64,000 nucleotides of DNA from Peptococcaceae bacterium BRH_c4b (GTDB taxonomy: Bacteria > Bacillota > Desulfotomaculia > Desulfotomaculales > Desulfocucumaceae). Under the pieces are notes generated by a model. The model was not told the DNA's origin, searched no databases, and saw nothing but the letters and a program-made list of their open reading frames with translations. Shown in pieces: positions 15,811-24,456 of this stretch. Each line of letters starts with the position of its first letter. The first letter of the stretch is position 1. The stretch spans positions 1 to 64,000 of the forward strand of contig LADO01000058.1 of the NCBI GenBank assembly GCA_000961595.1. Direction: 5' to 3'. Position numbers and translations under genes: made by a program.

Positions 15811-16767
15811 TTGATCAGAATAAACATGTGGCAGAAGCAAGACAGAATAACCGAGGAGGCGCATCATCCCCGCAGAAGGGTAATACAGATTCCACCGCAT
15901 AAAGCTCCAGAGAAGCAGGGCGCCGAACAAGGGGAAAGCTCGAAGAATGTACACGAAGTGTTGGAGGAACTGAATTCGCTGATAGGATTAGCTGATGTAA
16001 AGAAGCTGATTAGCGAAGTATATGCCTTCGTGGAAATACAAAAAAGGCGGCAAAAAGAAAAGCTCATTAACGACCCTCAGGTGCTGCACATGATCTTTAG
16101 AGGCAATCCCGGAACAGGAAAGACCACGATGGCCAGGATTATCGGAAAGCTGTTCAAGGCCATGGGGATTTTGCCCAAGGGTCACCTGGTGGAAGTGGAG
16201 AGGGCTGATCTGGTGGGCGAGTACATTGGGCACACAGCCCAGAAAACCAGGGAGATGTTAAAAAAAGCCCGGGGCGGAGTAATGTTCATCGACGAAGCCT
16301 ATTCCCTGGCCAGAGGCGGTGAAAAGGATTTTGGCAAAGAAGCCATAGACGCTCTGGTCAAGGGTATGGAAGATAATAAGGACAGCCTGATCGTAGTGCT
16401 GGCCGGTTACCAGGACGAGATGGACTTGTTTATTGACACCAATCCGGGACTGCGCTCACGGTTTCCCATACACCTTGATTTTCCCGACTATTCCACCCGG
16501 GAGCTGATGGAAATTGCGGACATGATGCTACAGCACAAGCAATACCGCCTGCACGCAGCGGCTCAGGAGGAATTGCGCAGGATACTGGAAATCCAAACCC
16601 GCCGGCACCAGCACAGCGGCAATGCCAGGCTGGTTAGAAACATGGTGGAAAAGGCCATTCGTCAACAGGCGGTAAGATTGGTGCATAAGGAAAACACCAC
16701 CCGCGATGATTTAATGTCCATAATCCGGGAGGATATAGTAGTGGTTACGGATAATATAGAATTTTAA
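15811..16767 (+). CDS. spoVK: Stage V sporulation protein K (SpoVK), CbxX/CfxQ-type AAA ATPase
   Basis: This protein of about 318 residues has an AAA+ domain with Walker A GNPGTGKTT, V-M-F-I-D-E-A-Y-S-L as Walker B and an arginine-finger region GLRSRFPIHLDFPDYS. It belongs to the CbxX/CfxQ-SpoVK group; in Bacillus SpoVK is made in the mother cell and is needed for spore maturation. Its place after miaA-hfq and before a ynbB-like gene is the Bacillus order, which supports the name. The start is uncertain: TTG 15811 (GGGGTG 6 bases upstream), GTG 15802 or ATG 15826 are all in frame. It is direct evidence that the host is, or descends from, a spore former. Confidence 0.9.
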   Translation: MIRINMWQKQDRITEEAHHPRRRVIQIPPHKAPEKQGAEQGESSKNVHEVLEELNSLIGLADVKKLISEVYAFVEIQKRRQKEKLINDPQVLHMIFRGNPGTGKTTMARIIGKLFKAMGILPKGHLVEVERADLVGEYIGHTAQKTREMLKKARGGVMFIDEAYSLARGGEKDFGKEAIDALVKGMEDNKDSLIVVLAGYQDEMDLFIDTNPGLRSRFPIHLDFPDYSTRELMEIADMMLQHKQYRLHAAAQEELRRILEIQTRRHQHSGNARLVRNMVEKAIRQQAVRLVHKENTTRDDLMSIIREDIVVVTDNIEF

Positions 16768-16819
16768 TTCCTGCCCATTGGCTCTATATATAGGCAGACG
16801 AGGTGACCAAATAAATTCA

Positions 16820-18067
16820 ATGGAAGTTGAAGCAAAACTTATAGACCTGGCCTTAGAGGTGGACGCGGAAATCACCCCGGTTTGCAACAAATTCGAAAAA
16901 ATATCTTTAAACAACCATCAAAAGGTGCTGCAAGCCTTCCGGAAGGCCAGGGTCAGCGACTACCACCTGAAGGGCGGTACCGGCTACGGATACAACGATC
17001 CGGGACGAGAAATACTTGAAGAAATCTATAGTCAGGTATTCAATACAGAGGCTGCTCTGGTCCGGTCCCAGATAGTAAGCGGAACTCATGCCATAGCCCT
17101 GTGTCTTTTCGGTGTTTTAAGACCGGGAGACGAACTTCTGGCCGTGCAGGGAAGACCTTATGACACCCTGGAGAGTATTATAGGTTTACCCGGCGACGGT
17201 AAAGGTTCCCTTGGCGACTTCGGCATTATTTATCGTCAGGTCGAGCCCCTGCCTGGTGGTGAGTTGGATTACGATGCCATACAAAAGGCCATCAACAAAA
17301 AAACCAGAATGATCATGCTGCAGCGCTCCAGAGGATATAGCCTTAGACCCTCCCTTAATATCAACGACATGAGTACACTGATTAGCTTTATACGTTCCTG
17401 TAAAGAGGACGTGGTGGTTCTTGTGGATAACTGCTACGGCGAATTCGCGGAAACGCTGGAACCCACCGATGTGGGTGCGGACATTGTGGCCGGCTCCCTG
17501 ATTAAAAACCCGGGCGGAGGACTTGTACCCACCGGAGGTTATGTGGTGGGTACAAAAGAATTAGTTAAACTGACCGCAGCCAGATGGACGGCGCCGGGCA
17601 TAGGTTCCGAGGTGGGTCCCGCACCGGATTTTATACGCCTTATGTTCCAGGGATTTTTCCTGGCCCCCTCCATTGTGGCGGGAGCGTTGCAGGGGGCAGT
17701 TTTTACAGCCAGACTGTTCGAGAAGCTGGGGTTTTACGTCGGCCCGCTGTACGATGAGCCAAGAACAGACATCATTCAAACTATCATGCTGGGCAGTCCG
17801 GAAAAACTGGTAGCCTTCTGCAGGGGCATACAGTCGGCCTCCCCGGTAGATGCCCACGTCAGGCCGGAGCCCGGCCCCATGCCAGGCTACAGTGACCAGG
17901 TAATCATGGCTGCAGGCACATTTATCCAGGGCGCTTCCCTGGAACTCAGCGCAGATGCACCGTTAAGGAAGCCCTACGCTGTATTCATGCAGGGGGGGTT
18001 ATCCAAACACTACACCAGACTGGCAGCAATTAACGCGGCCAGACATGTCCTGGCATGCGGCAGTTAA
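16820..18067 (+). CDS. YnbB-like PLP-dependent protein (aluminium-resistance/methionine gamma-lyase-like family)
   Basis: About 415 residues of a fold-type I pyridoxal-phosphate protein. The probable PLP lysine lies in G-S-L-I-K-N-P-G-G-G, and VDNCYGEF, SGTHAIA and GGTGYGYND are typical of the family named after YnbB. The reaction is not established; a C-S lyase role is often assumed from similarity to Cys/Met metabolism enzymes. The synteny spoVK-ynbB is as in Bacillus. I take the ATG at 16820; the best ribosome site (GAGGTG, 16799-16804) is rather far upstream, so a non-ATG start a few codons earlier is possible. Confidence 0.85.
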   Translation: MEVEAKLIDLALEVDAEITPVCNKFEKISLNNHQKVLQAFRKARVSDYHLKGGTGYGYNDPGREILEEIYSQVFNTEAALVRSQIVSGTHAIALCLFGVLRPGDELLAVQGRPYDTLESIIGLPGDGKGSLGDFGIIYRQVEPLPGGELDYDAIQKAINKKTRMIMLQRSRGYSLRPSLNINDMSTLISFIRSCKEDVVVLVDNCYGEFAETLEPTDVGADIVAGSLIKNPGGGLVPTGGYVVGTKELVKLTAARWTAPGIGSEVGPAPDFIRLMFQGFFLAPSIVAGALQGAVFTARLFEKLGFYVGPLYDEPRTDIIQTIMLGSPEKLVAFCRGIQSASPVDAHVRPEPGPMPGYSDQVIMAAGTFIQGASLELSADAPLRKPYAVFMQGGLSKHYTRLAAINAARHVLACGS

Positions 18068-18080
18068 CGGAGGTTGAAGT

Positions 18081-19034
18081 GTGAATCTGAAGCAACTGGA
18101 AGCATTTCTCCAGGTAGCAGAACTGCAAAGCTTCACCAAGGCTGCCCGGCATCTATACATGAGCCAGCCGGCGGTGAGTTTTCAGATAAAATCCCTGGAG
18201 GAAGTTTTACAGGTTACCCTTTTCCAGAGAGGGGATAAAAAAATAACACTGACCGAGGCTGGCCGGATTCTATACCCCGAAGCCAAACAGATGCTGATAC
18301 ATTATCAGAATATTAAATACAGTATCGATGAATTGAGGGGACTGAAAACAGGTCATCTTGTACTGGGGGCAAGCACCATACCCGGAGAATATATTATGCC
18401 TTTGTTTATTGGTGACTTTAACCGGTTTTATCCCGGTATTCAGTTGAGGCAAAAGGTTTCCGGAAGCGGAGAGGTAACCCGGTGGCTGCTTGAGCGGGAG
18501 GCTGATATAGGTATCACCGGCATGGCTCCTGAGGGGCAGGACATTGAGTGCACTCCCTGGCTGTTGGACCGGCTGGTGATAATTGTCCCGCCGGCGCATG
18601 AGCTCGTTGGCAGAGGTGAAATACATTACAGTGAAATACTTAACGAAAAATTCATATTAAGGGAAGAAGGTTCCGGAACCAGGCAGGTGTTTGAAAAGAA
18701 GTTGCTGGATGCGGGAACGGATCCAGCAACATTAAGTGTGGCTATGGAACTGGGGAGCACCAGAGCCGTAATTACCGCCGTCCAGGCAGGGCTGGGAGTG
18801 GGTGTGGTTTCCGGTTGGGCGGCCGGGGAACCCCTGCAAACGGGAAGAGTTAAAAAAATTATTATTGAGGGCATAGACCTGAAAAGATACCTTTACATAA
18901 TTAAATTAAAAAACGGCACAGTGAGCTATGCCGCCGATAGTTTTGTTGAATTTATAAAAGATCCGTTAAATATTAAACGCCTACTGACACCTTTTTACGT
19001 CAAATGTCAAATGTCGAATGTCAAAAGTCAATAA
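18081..19034 (+). CDS. LysR-family transcriptional regulator
   Basis: This 317-residue regulator has the N-terminal winged HTH (residues 1-60; KQLEAFLQVAELQSFTKAA then QPAVSFQIKSLE) and a periplasmic-binding-like effector domain with the LREEGSGTRQVFE loop typical of CysB/CysL-like members. It could respond to a sulfur or nitrogen metabolite; that is inference from loop similarity only. It follows the ynbB-like gene by 13 bp (GTG start, GGAGG site), so it may be co-transcribed and regulate it. The last dozen codons run into a 7-bp repeat array, giving a C-terminal tail of V-K-C-Q-M-S-N-V-K-S-Q that is probably not ancestral. Confidence 0.9.
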   Translation: MNLKQLEAFLQVAELQSFTKAARHLYMSQPAVSFQIKSLEEVLQVTLFQRGDKKITLTEAGRILYPEAKQMLIHYQNIKYSIDELRGLKTGHLVLGASTIPGEYIMPLFIGDFNRFYPGIQLRQKVSGSGEVTRWLLEREADIGITGMAPEGQDIECTPWLLDRLVIIVPPAHELVGRGEIHYSEILNEKFILREEGSGTRQVFEKKLLDAGTDPATLSVAMELGSTRAVITAVQAGLGVGVVSGWAAGEPLQTGRVKKIIIEGIDLKRYLYIIKLKNGTVSYAADSFVEFIKDPLNIKRLLTPFYVKCQMSNVKSQ

Positions 19035-19072
19035 TAATTAAAACCTGAGACTTTAGACTTTTGACCTTAGAC
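18999..19072. repeat. Inverted array of 7-bp repeats (GTCNNNN) between lysR and lexA
   Basis: Five heptamers run head to tail from 18999 to 19033 (GTCAAAT, GTCAAAT, GTCGAAT, GTCAAAA, GTCAATA). After an 11-bp gap four run in the opposite sense from 19045 to 19072 (CTGAGAC, TTTAGAC, TTTTGAC, CTTAGAC). The two halves can fold into a long hairpin lying between the two convergent genes. A related array is at 62537-62828. Confidence 0.8.
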
Positions 19073-19077
19073 TTTAT

Positions 19078-19689
19078 TTAATATCTTCTCAGTAAACCAA
19101 CCACCTTGCCCAGTATGGAAACATCCCTGACCACAATAGGTTTTAGTAGCCTATTCTCCGGCTGTAGCCTGATGTGCCCGTCCTCGCGGTAAAATGTTTT
19201 CACCGTGGCCTCATCCTCGATCAGGGCAACCACTATATCACCATTGTTGGCCGACGGCTGTTTCCTTACCACCACAACATCTCCCTGGTGAATTCCGGCC
19301 TCGATCATGCTGTCGCCCCGCACAGTAAGCATGAATAAATCGCCGTGACCGAAAAAGCTGGTCGGCAGGGGAAGCATCGAGTCGTGGTTTTCCTCCGCAA
19401 GTAAGGGCTGACCGGCAGCAACCCTGCCCAGCAGGGGTACAGTGATAGTTTCCTCTGCCAGCAGATTCTCCCGCCTGTCCAATACCTCCATCGCTCTGGG
19501 TTTGGTGGGGTCTCTGCGAATAATTCCTTTTTCCTCCATGCGCTTAAGGTAGCTGTGAACTGTAGAGCTTGACTTTAAACCGACGGATGAGCCTATTTCC
19601 CTTACCGAAGGCGGATAGCCTTTGGCTTTTATATTGGACTTTATGAAATCGATAATTGCCTGCTCTCTGGGAGTAAGGTTGTTACTCAC
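19078..19689 (-). CDS. lexA: SOS repressor LexA
   Basis: This 203-residue LexA has an N-terminal winged HTH ([24 protein letters not shown]) and an S24 peptidase domain. The self-cleavage site is the Ala-Gly of [10 protein letters not shown]. The catalytic serine is in [10 protein letters not shown] and the lysine in [10 protein letters not shown]. It represses DNA-damage genes until RecA filaments trigger self-cleavage. I chose the GTG at 19689, which gives the usual length; a longer frame begins at 19734. A candidate LexA box lies in the upstream region shared with the mmc activator. Confidence 0.95.
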   Translation of the reverse strand: MSNNLTPREQAIIDFIKSNIKAKGYPPSVREIGSSVGLKSSSTVHSYLKRMEEKGIIRRDPTKPRAMEVLDRRENLLAEETITVPLLGRVAAGQPLLAEENHDSMLPLPTSFFGHGDLFMLTVRGDSMIEAGIHQGDVVVVRKQPSANNGDIVVALIEDEATVKTFYREDGHIRLQPENRLLKPIVVRDVSILGKVVGLLRRY

Positions 19690-19745
19690 AATATACACCA
19701 GCCTTTCCAGAATTATATGCATATTATAGCACAAAAACTATACAC

Positions 19746-19759
19746 GAAACTAGTGTTCT
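19746..19759 (-). promoter_or_regulatory. Candidate LexA box upstream of lexA
   Basis: The minus strand reads AGAACACTAGTTTC, an imperfect match to the Gram-positive SOS box CGAAC-N4-GTTCG. It lies about 57 bp upstream of the lexA start, as expected for autoregulation. Several positions deviate, so confidence is modest. Confidence 0.4.
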
Positions 19760-19863
19760 AAACTATTAAAAATATTTTTTGATTATATTTTTTAGAAGGA
19801 GCAAAAGGAAAATCGTCGAATTAATCAGAACATAACAAATTTATTATTTAGGTGGTGAATTAA

Positions 19864-21570
19864 ATGTCCAGGCTCAGGGTAGCCATTGTGGGGGGTGGAA
19901 CGGAAGGTTATTCTGTATACCGCAACCTAAGGGCTATGAAAGAAGTAGCATTAATAGGCATGGCCGACCCGGATCCCTCCGCCCAAGGTTTGCAGGCGGC
20001 AAAAAAAGATGGCATATATACCACCACCAACTATAAAGAGCTGGCTAAAAAACAGGATATTGATGTCATCATAGACGCCTCCGGCTCCGCCGACATCCAG
20101 CTTGAACTGAACAGGATTAAAAATCCCAAGACAGCTGTGGTGGAAGCCCGGGTAGCCGGACTGCTTAATACAATCCTTAGAGAAAAAGAAGAACTTCTGG
20201 AATTCAAAAAAATACAAGGAGAGTTGTCCGCTGTATTGAATTCGGTCCAGGAGGCCATCGAAGTAGCTGATAACCAGGGTATCATCAAATATGTCAATCC
20301 TGGCTTTACCAGGATCACAGGTATATCTGAACAAGAAAGAATTGGTCAAAACATATATGAGGCATCCCCGGACGGGGCGCTGGCCACGGTACTGAAAACT
20401 GGTAAAAATGTATTTGGCTACCGCACCATGGTGGGGGGCAGCAACGCAGAGGTTGTATCAAATGCAGCTCCCATTATGGTGGATGGTAGAATGGAAGGCG
20501 CCGTGGTGGTATTCCAGCATTTCACGGATGTCATGAAGCTGATGGATGAACTGCGTCGTAGTACATCATTAATTGAAAACCTATCCGACAAATTCGGCCA
20601 GGTGACCACCAGCAAGTACAGCTTTGAAGATATTCTGGGCAACAGCCAGGATCTCAGGAAATGTAACCAATTGGCCGAAAGGGCTGCTCGCAGTAATTCC
20701 ACCGTACTGCTGCTGGGCGAAAGCGGCACCGGCAAGGAACTTTTTGCCCATGCTATTCATAACTCCAGCCCACGCAGGGAAAAACCTTTCATCAAGGTCA
20801 ACTGCGCCGCTATACCCGAAACCCTGCTGGAAAGCGAATTCTTCGGTTATGCCAAGGGTGCTTTTACCGGTGCCATCAAATCAAAAATTGGTAAATTTGA
20901 ACTGGCCCATGGGGGCACTATTTTCCTGGATGAAATAGGTGACATGAATCTGAATTTGCAGGGAAAACTGTTAAGGGTTTTACAGGAGATGGAGTTTGAG
21001 CGGGTCGGGGGTAATCAGACCATCAAGGTGGATGTACGGGTAGTGGCAGCCACCAACCGCAATTTGCGGGATCATATAAGACAGGGTAATTTCAGAGAGG
21101 ACCTTTATTACCGGCTGAACGTAGTGGAAATTACCATACCCCCGCTGCGGGTACGCAAAGAAGATTTACCGCTGCTGGTAAATAATTTAATAATAAATCT
21201 AAACCGCAAACTTGGGAAAAAGGTTAAGGGTCTTTCCAAAGATGCTGAAGAGGTGCTTTACAGCTACGACTGGCCCGGTAATGTGAGGGAACTTGAAAAT
21301 GTCATTGAAAGGGTCATGGTCACAGTGGATGACGAAATACTTACCAAGAAAAACATGGTACAGCATGTGAGCCAGTTCAAGAACACTCCGGAAAGAGATG
21401 TGGATTTGATACCCATTGATCAAATGGAACAGATTTTAATCAAAAAGGCCATGGCTAAATATGGCAGTTCGGTGGAGGGCAAGCGCAGGGCCGCCCAGGC
21501 CTTGAATATATCACTGGCCACACTGTATAATAAGCTCAAGAAAAGTAGATCTGAATATTTTAGTAATTGA
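19864..21570 (+). CDS. mmcA: Sigma-54-dependent activator with N-terminal Rossmann and PAS domains (MmcA-like)
   Basis: This 568-residue activator has four parts. Residues 1-110 form an NAD(P)-binding Rossmann-like domain ([17 protein letters not shown], later DVIIDASGS). A PAS domain lies at about 120-235 ([20 protein letters not shown]). The AAA+ domain has Walker A GESGTGKE near 285, the sigma-54-contacting GAFTGA near 332 and the Walker B region [10 protein letters not shown] Fis-type HTH ends it ([20 protein letters not shown]). It should activate the sigma-54 promoter at 21791-21806 and so the whole mmc operon. By position and domains it corresponds to mmcA of Pelotomaculum. The Rossmann part could read NAD(H) state, which is inference. 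Confidence 0.93.
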   Translation: MSRLRVAIVGGGTEGYSVYRNLRAMKEVALIGMADPDPSAQGLQAAKKDGIYTTTNYKELAKKQDIDVIIDASGSADIQLELNRIKNPKTAVVEARVAGLLNTILREKEELLEFKKIQGELSAVLNSVQEAIEVADNQGIIKYVNPGFTRITGISEQERIGQNIYEASPDGALATVLKTGKNVFGYRTMVGGSNAEVVSNAAPIMVDGRMEGAVVVFQHFTDVMKLMDELRRSTSLIENLSDKFGQVTTSKYSFEDILGNSQDLRKCNQLAERAARSNSTVLLLGESGTGKELFAHAIHNSSPRREKPFIKVNCAAIPETLLESEFFGYAKGAFTGAIKSKIGKFELAHGGTIFLDEIGDMNLNLQGKLLRVLQEMEFERVGGNQTIKVDVRVVAATNRNLRDHIRQGNFREDLYYRLNVVEITIPPLRVRKEDLPLLVNNLIINLNRKLGKKVKGLSKDAEEVLYSYDWPGNVRELENVIERVMVTVDDEILTKKNMVQHVSQFKNTPERDVDLIPIDQMEQILIKKAMAKYGSSVEGKRRAAQALNISLATLYNKLKKSRSEYFSN

Positions 21571-21627
21571 TCAAATTTTAATTATTAGACACTTTATAAA
21601 TATTAGACATAGTATCAGAATGAATTG

Positions 21628-21650
21628 CCCCGCGAATACGGGGATTTTTA
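21628..21650 (+). terminator. Terminator-like hairpin after mmcA
   Basis: Stem CCCCG (21628-21632) / CGGGG (21639-21643) with an ATTTTTA tail. It separates mmcA from the sigma-54-driven operon. Two direct ATTAGACA copies (21584-21591, 21602-21609) just upstream are candidate activator sites. Confidence 0.65.
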
Positions 21651-21790
21651 TTATACATCATTCTATTATCTAGAATTTATGTATGATTGTCCACACTTTA
21701 AAATATTTTGAAATTATATGCAGTTTGCCCTTAGTGCAATTAACCTTTTATGCCGCCGCTTTCCGGGGCCTTGCAACAAAGTGCCGGTAC

Positions 21791-21806
21791 TGGTACAAAT
21801 ATTGCA
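21791..21806 (+). promoter_or_regulatory. Sigma-54 (-24/-12) promoter of the mmc operon
   Basis: TGGTAC (21791-21796), 5 bp, TTGCA (21802-21806) fits the sigma-54 consensus TGGYAC-N5-TTGCA exactly in sequence and spacing. It lies about 40 bp before the fumarase reading frame and directly downstream of the sigma-54 activator gene. Transcription should start near 21817. Confidence 0.88.
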
Positions 21807-21843
21807 AAAATAATAGCTATTATGACTTTGTGCAAGGAGGGAA

Positions 21844-22692
21844 CTGAAAATAAAAACCATAGAAGCCAGTGTTATAATTGAAACAGTGGCCCGTCTCTGC
21901 CAGGAAGCAAATTTTTATCTTGGCGAGGATGTTTTGTGTTCTTTTCAAAAGGCCTTGGATGAGGAGATATCCCTCACCGGCAAGGACATTTTAAGCCAAT
22001 TGTTGACAAACGCCGGCATAGCATCGGAAAACCAGGTGCCCATGTGCCAGGACACCGGCGTTGCCGTTGTTTTCCTGGAACTGGGACAGGATGCCTGTAT
22101 CAGCGGCGGGAACATCTATGATGCGGTCAACGAGGGGGTAAGAAAGGGCTATACCGAGGGATACCTGAGGAAGTCTATAGTCAGTCATCCCCTGGAGCGT
22201 AAAAACACCGGCGACAATACCCCGGCGGTGATCCACACCACCATCGTACCCGGTGACAGTTTAAAAATTACCGTGGCTCCCAAGGGCGGCGGCAGTGAAA
22301 ACATGAGCGGGATAAAAATGCTCAAACCCTCTGAAGGCGTAGATGGTGTCAAAAAATTTGTATTGGACACGGTGAGGGCAGCGGGTCCAAACCCATGTCC
22401 CCCCATAGTGCTGGGCATAGGCATAGGTGGAACCTTTGAAAAAGCTGCCCTGCTGGCCAAAGAGGCGTTGCTGAGGCCGTTGGGACAGCCCAGTAACTTG
22501 CCTGATATAGCAGAACTGGAGAAGGAAATGCTGGAACTGGTAAATTCCATTGGCATAGGTCCACAGGGATTGGGCGGCAAAACAACAGCCCTGGCGGTAC
22601 ATATTAAAGTTCATCCATGTCATATAGCCAGCCTCCCGGTGGCGGTCAATATCAACTGCCACTCCGCCAGGCACAAGGAAGCGGTACTGTAA
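21844..22692 (+). CDS. Class I fumarate hydratase, alpha subunit
   Basis: About 282 residues; the N-terminal half of two-subunit iron-sulfur fumarase, which interconverts fumarate and malate. Family marks are NQVPMCQDTGVAVVF (first cluster cysteine), GDNTPAVIHTTIVPGD, KGGGSENMS and N-P-C-P-P-I-V-L-G-I-G-I-G-G. The conserved N-terminus (K-I-K-T-I-E-A-S-V-I-I-E-T-V-A-R-L-C) extends upstream of the first ordinary start, a GTG at 21886, and reaches back to AGGAGG (21835-21840). The likely start is therefore a rare one, CTG 21844 or ATA 21850. It corresponds by order to mmcB and overlaps the beta-subunit region. Confidence 0.9.
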   Translation: MKIKTIEASVIIETVARLCQEANFYLGEDVLCSFQKALDEEISLTGKDILSQLLTNAGIASENQVPMCQDTGVAVVFLELGQDACISGGNIYDAVNEGVRKGYTEGYLRKSIVSHPLERKNTGDNTPAVIHTTIVPGDSLKITVAPKGGGSENMSGIKMLKPSEGVDGVKKFVLDTVRAAGPNPCPPIVLGIGIGGTFEKAALLAKEALLRPLGQPSNLPDIAELEKEMLELVNSIGIGPQGLGGKTTALAVHIKVHPCHIASLPVAVNINCHSARHKEAVL

Positions 22693-22715
22693 TGGGTACA
22701 AGCGAGGTGAAGCAA

Positions 22716-23273
22716 ATGCCACAAATCAGCTTAACCACACCCCTGTCCGATGATGTGGTAGAAAAATTAAGGATAGGACAGAGGGTTTTGCTTAACGGAG
22801 TTATCTACACCGGTCGGGACGCCGCCCACAAAAAGCTGGTGGATTTATTGGATCAGGGCAAGGAACTTCCCTTCGAGTTGAAGGGACAGGTAATATATTA
22901 TGTAGGACCCTCACCGGCCAAGCCGGGGCAGGTAATAGGATCTGCAGGGCCTACCACTTCCGGCCGCATGGACGCTTACGCCCCCAGACTAATCGCCTTG
23001 GGGCTAAAGGGCATGATCGGCAAGGGTAAAAGAATCCCGGAGGTAATCAAGGCTATAAAACAGTACAAATCAGTATATTTTGCAGCCGTAGGGGGAGCAG
23101 CGGCACTTATTGCCAGAAGCATCAAAGAATGCAGCGTTGTTGCCTATCCGGAACTTGGCCCGGAGGCCATTCACCGTCTGGTGGTGGAAAACTTCCCGGT
23201 TATCGTGGTCAACGATACACTGGGAGGCGATTTGTATGATGAAGGTGTAAAAATTTATGCGGCAGGCAAGTAG
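22716..23273 (+). CDS. Class I fumarate hydratase, beta subunit
   Basis: This 185-residue C-terminal fumarase subunit matches the FumA C-terminal domain: LRIGQRVLLNGVIYTGRDAAHK, VGPSPAKPGQVIGSAGPTTSGRMD and MIGKGKR. With the alpha subunit it forms the active enzyme that hydrates fumarate to malate in propionate oxidation. The ATG at 22716 has GAGGTG 6 bases upstream; an earlier ATG at 22692 overlaps the alpha stop. It corresponds to mmcC. Confidence 0.93.
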   Translation: MPQISLTTPLSDDVVEKLRIGQRVLLNGVIYTGRDAAHKKLVDLLDQGKELPFELKGQVIYYVGPSPAKPGQVIGSAGPTTSGRMDAYAPRLIALGLKGMIGKGKRIPEVIKAIKQYKSVYFAAVGGAAALIARSIKECSVVAYPELGPEAIHRLVVENFPVIVVNDTLGGDLYDEGVKIYAAGK

Positions 23274-23322
23274 CCGCATATTGTGTTAGCTTAGTTCTGC
23301 AACTAAAAGGGGAGGGGTTATC

Positions 23323-24432
23323 TTGAAGCTTTTCGAGTATATGGGGAAGGAGCTTTTTGCAGGCGCCGGTATTACAGTGCCCAGGGGGAAAATGGTTACA
23401 ACCCCCGATGAGGCTGCTGCTGTGGCTGCAGAAATCGGAGGAGACGTTGTTGTTAAATCCCAGATCCTTTCCGGCAAAAGGGGTAAAGGGGGCGGCATAA
23501 AGTTTGCCACCAATCCCGAGGAGGCCAAACAGGCCGCTGGACAAATTTTGGGCATGACCATCCAGGGGCTTAAAGTAGAAATGTTGCTGGTTGAGGAAAA
23601 ACTGCAGATTGACCAGGAGTATTATCTGGCCATCACCATTGACGGGGCGGCAAAGAAACCGATAATCATTGCATCTGCCCAGGGTGGTATGGATATTGAG
23701 GATGTCGCGGACGAATTTATAGTGAAGCAACATGTGGACGTATCCATAGGAGTACAGCCCTATCTGGCCAGGGAAGTATCCCGCAAGCTTGGCCTGAAGG
23801 GTAACGTATACAAAGACTTTAACCGTCTGCTGCCGCTGCTTTATAAGATGTTCCGCGATAAGGATGCCGAACTGGTGGAAATCAATCCGCTGGTAAGAAG
23901 CGGTGAAAAATTAATCGCCGCCGACTCCAAGGTCACCATTGACGACGAGGCGCTATTCAGACATAATGAACTGCCTTACGTTGACGAGCGTACTGAATTC
24001 GAAAGAAAAGCTCATGAAATAGGTATTTCCTATGTACAACTGGATGGCAACATCGCTGTAATGGCCAACGGCGCCGGTATTACCATGGGCACACTGGATA
24101 CTATCCAGCATTACGGCGGATCAGCAGCCAACTTCATGGATGCTGGTGGCGGCACCGGCATGGAAGGCACAGCAAAGGCTCTGGAAATTCTCCTGGGCAA
24201 CAAGCCAAAGGTTATCTTAATTAATATATTTGGCGGTATCACCCGTTGCGACGATGTTGCCAATGCTTTAGTGCAGGTCAAAACCAACATCGGCATCCCC
24301 GTGCCCGTGGTAATCAGACTGGTGGGTACCAACGAGGAGCAGGGGGTTCAGATATTAAAAGATAACGGTTTCGCTGCTTATAAAATGATGCACGATGCCG
24401 CCGCCAAGGCAGTGGAGATAGCCAACAGTTAA
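23323..24432 (+). CDS. sucC: Succinyl-CoA synthetase (ADP-forming), beta subunit
   Basis: This 369-residue ATP-grasp subunit makes ATP (or GTP) from succinyl-CoA with the alpha subunit. It starts KLFEYMGKELFAGAGITVP at a TTG with a GGGGAGGGG site. Motifs include VVVKSQILSGKRGKGGGIKFA, the metal-binding DAELVEINPL and NGAGITMGTLD, and the end INIFGGITRCDDVANALV. It is the substrate-level phosphorylation step of the pathway. It corresponds to mmcD. Confidence 0.95.
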   Translation: MKLFEYMGKELFAGAGITVPRGKMVTTPDEAAAVAAEIGGDVVVKSQILSGKRGKGGGIKFATNPEEAKQAAGQILGMTIQGLKVEMLLVEEKLQIDQEYYLAITIDGAAKKPIIIASAQGGMDIEDVADEFIVKQHVDVSIGVQPYLAREVSRKLGLKGNVYKDFNRLLPLLYKMFRDKDAELVEINPLVRSGEKLIAADSKVTIDDEALFRHNELPYVDERTEFERKAHEIGISYVQLDGNIAVMANGAGITMGTLDTIQHYGGSAANFMDAGGGTGMEGTAKALEILLGNKPKVILINIFGGITRCDDVANALVQVKTNIGIPVPVVIRLVGTNEEQGVQILKDNGFAAYKMMHDAAAKAVEIANS

Positions 24433-24456
24433 TTAAGAAAGGAGAGTGACCGGGAA

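Noticed and set aside
18999-19072. Heptamer array as a CRISPR
   Set aside because: Units are 7 bp, have no spacers and reverse direction midway.
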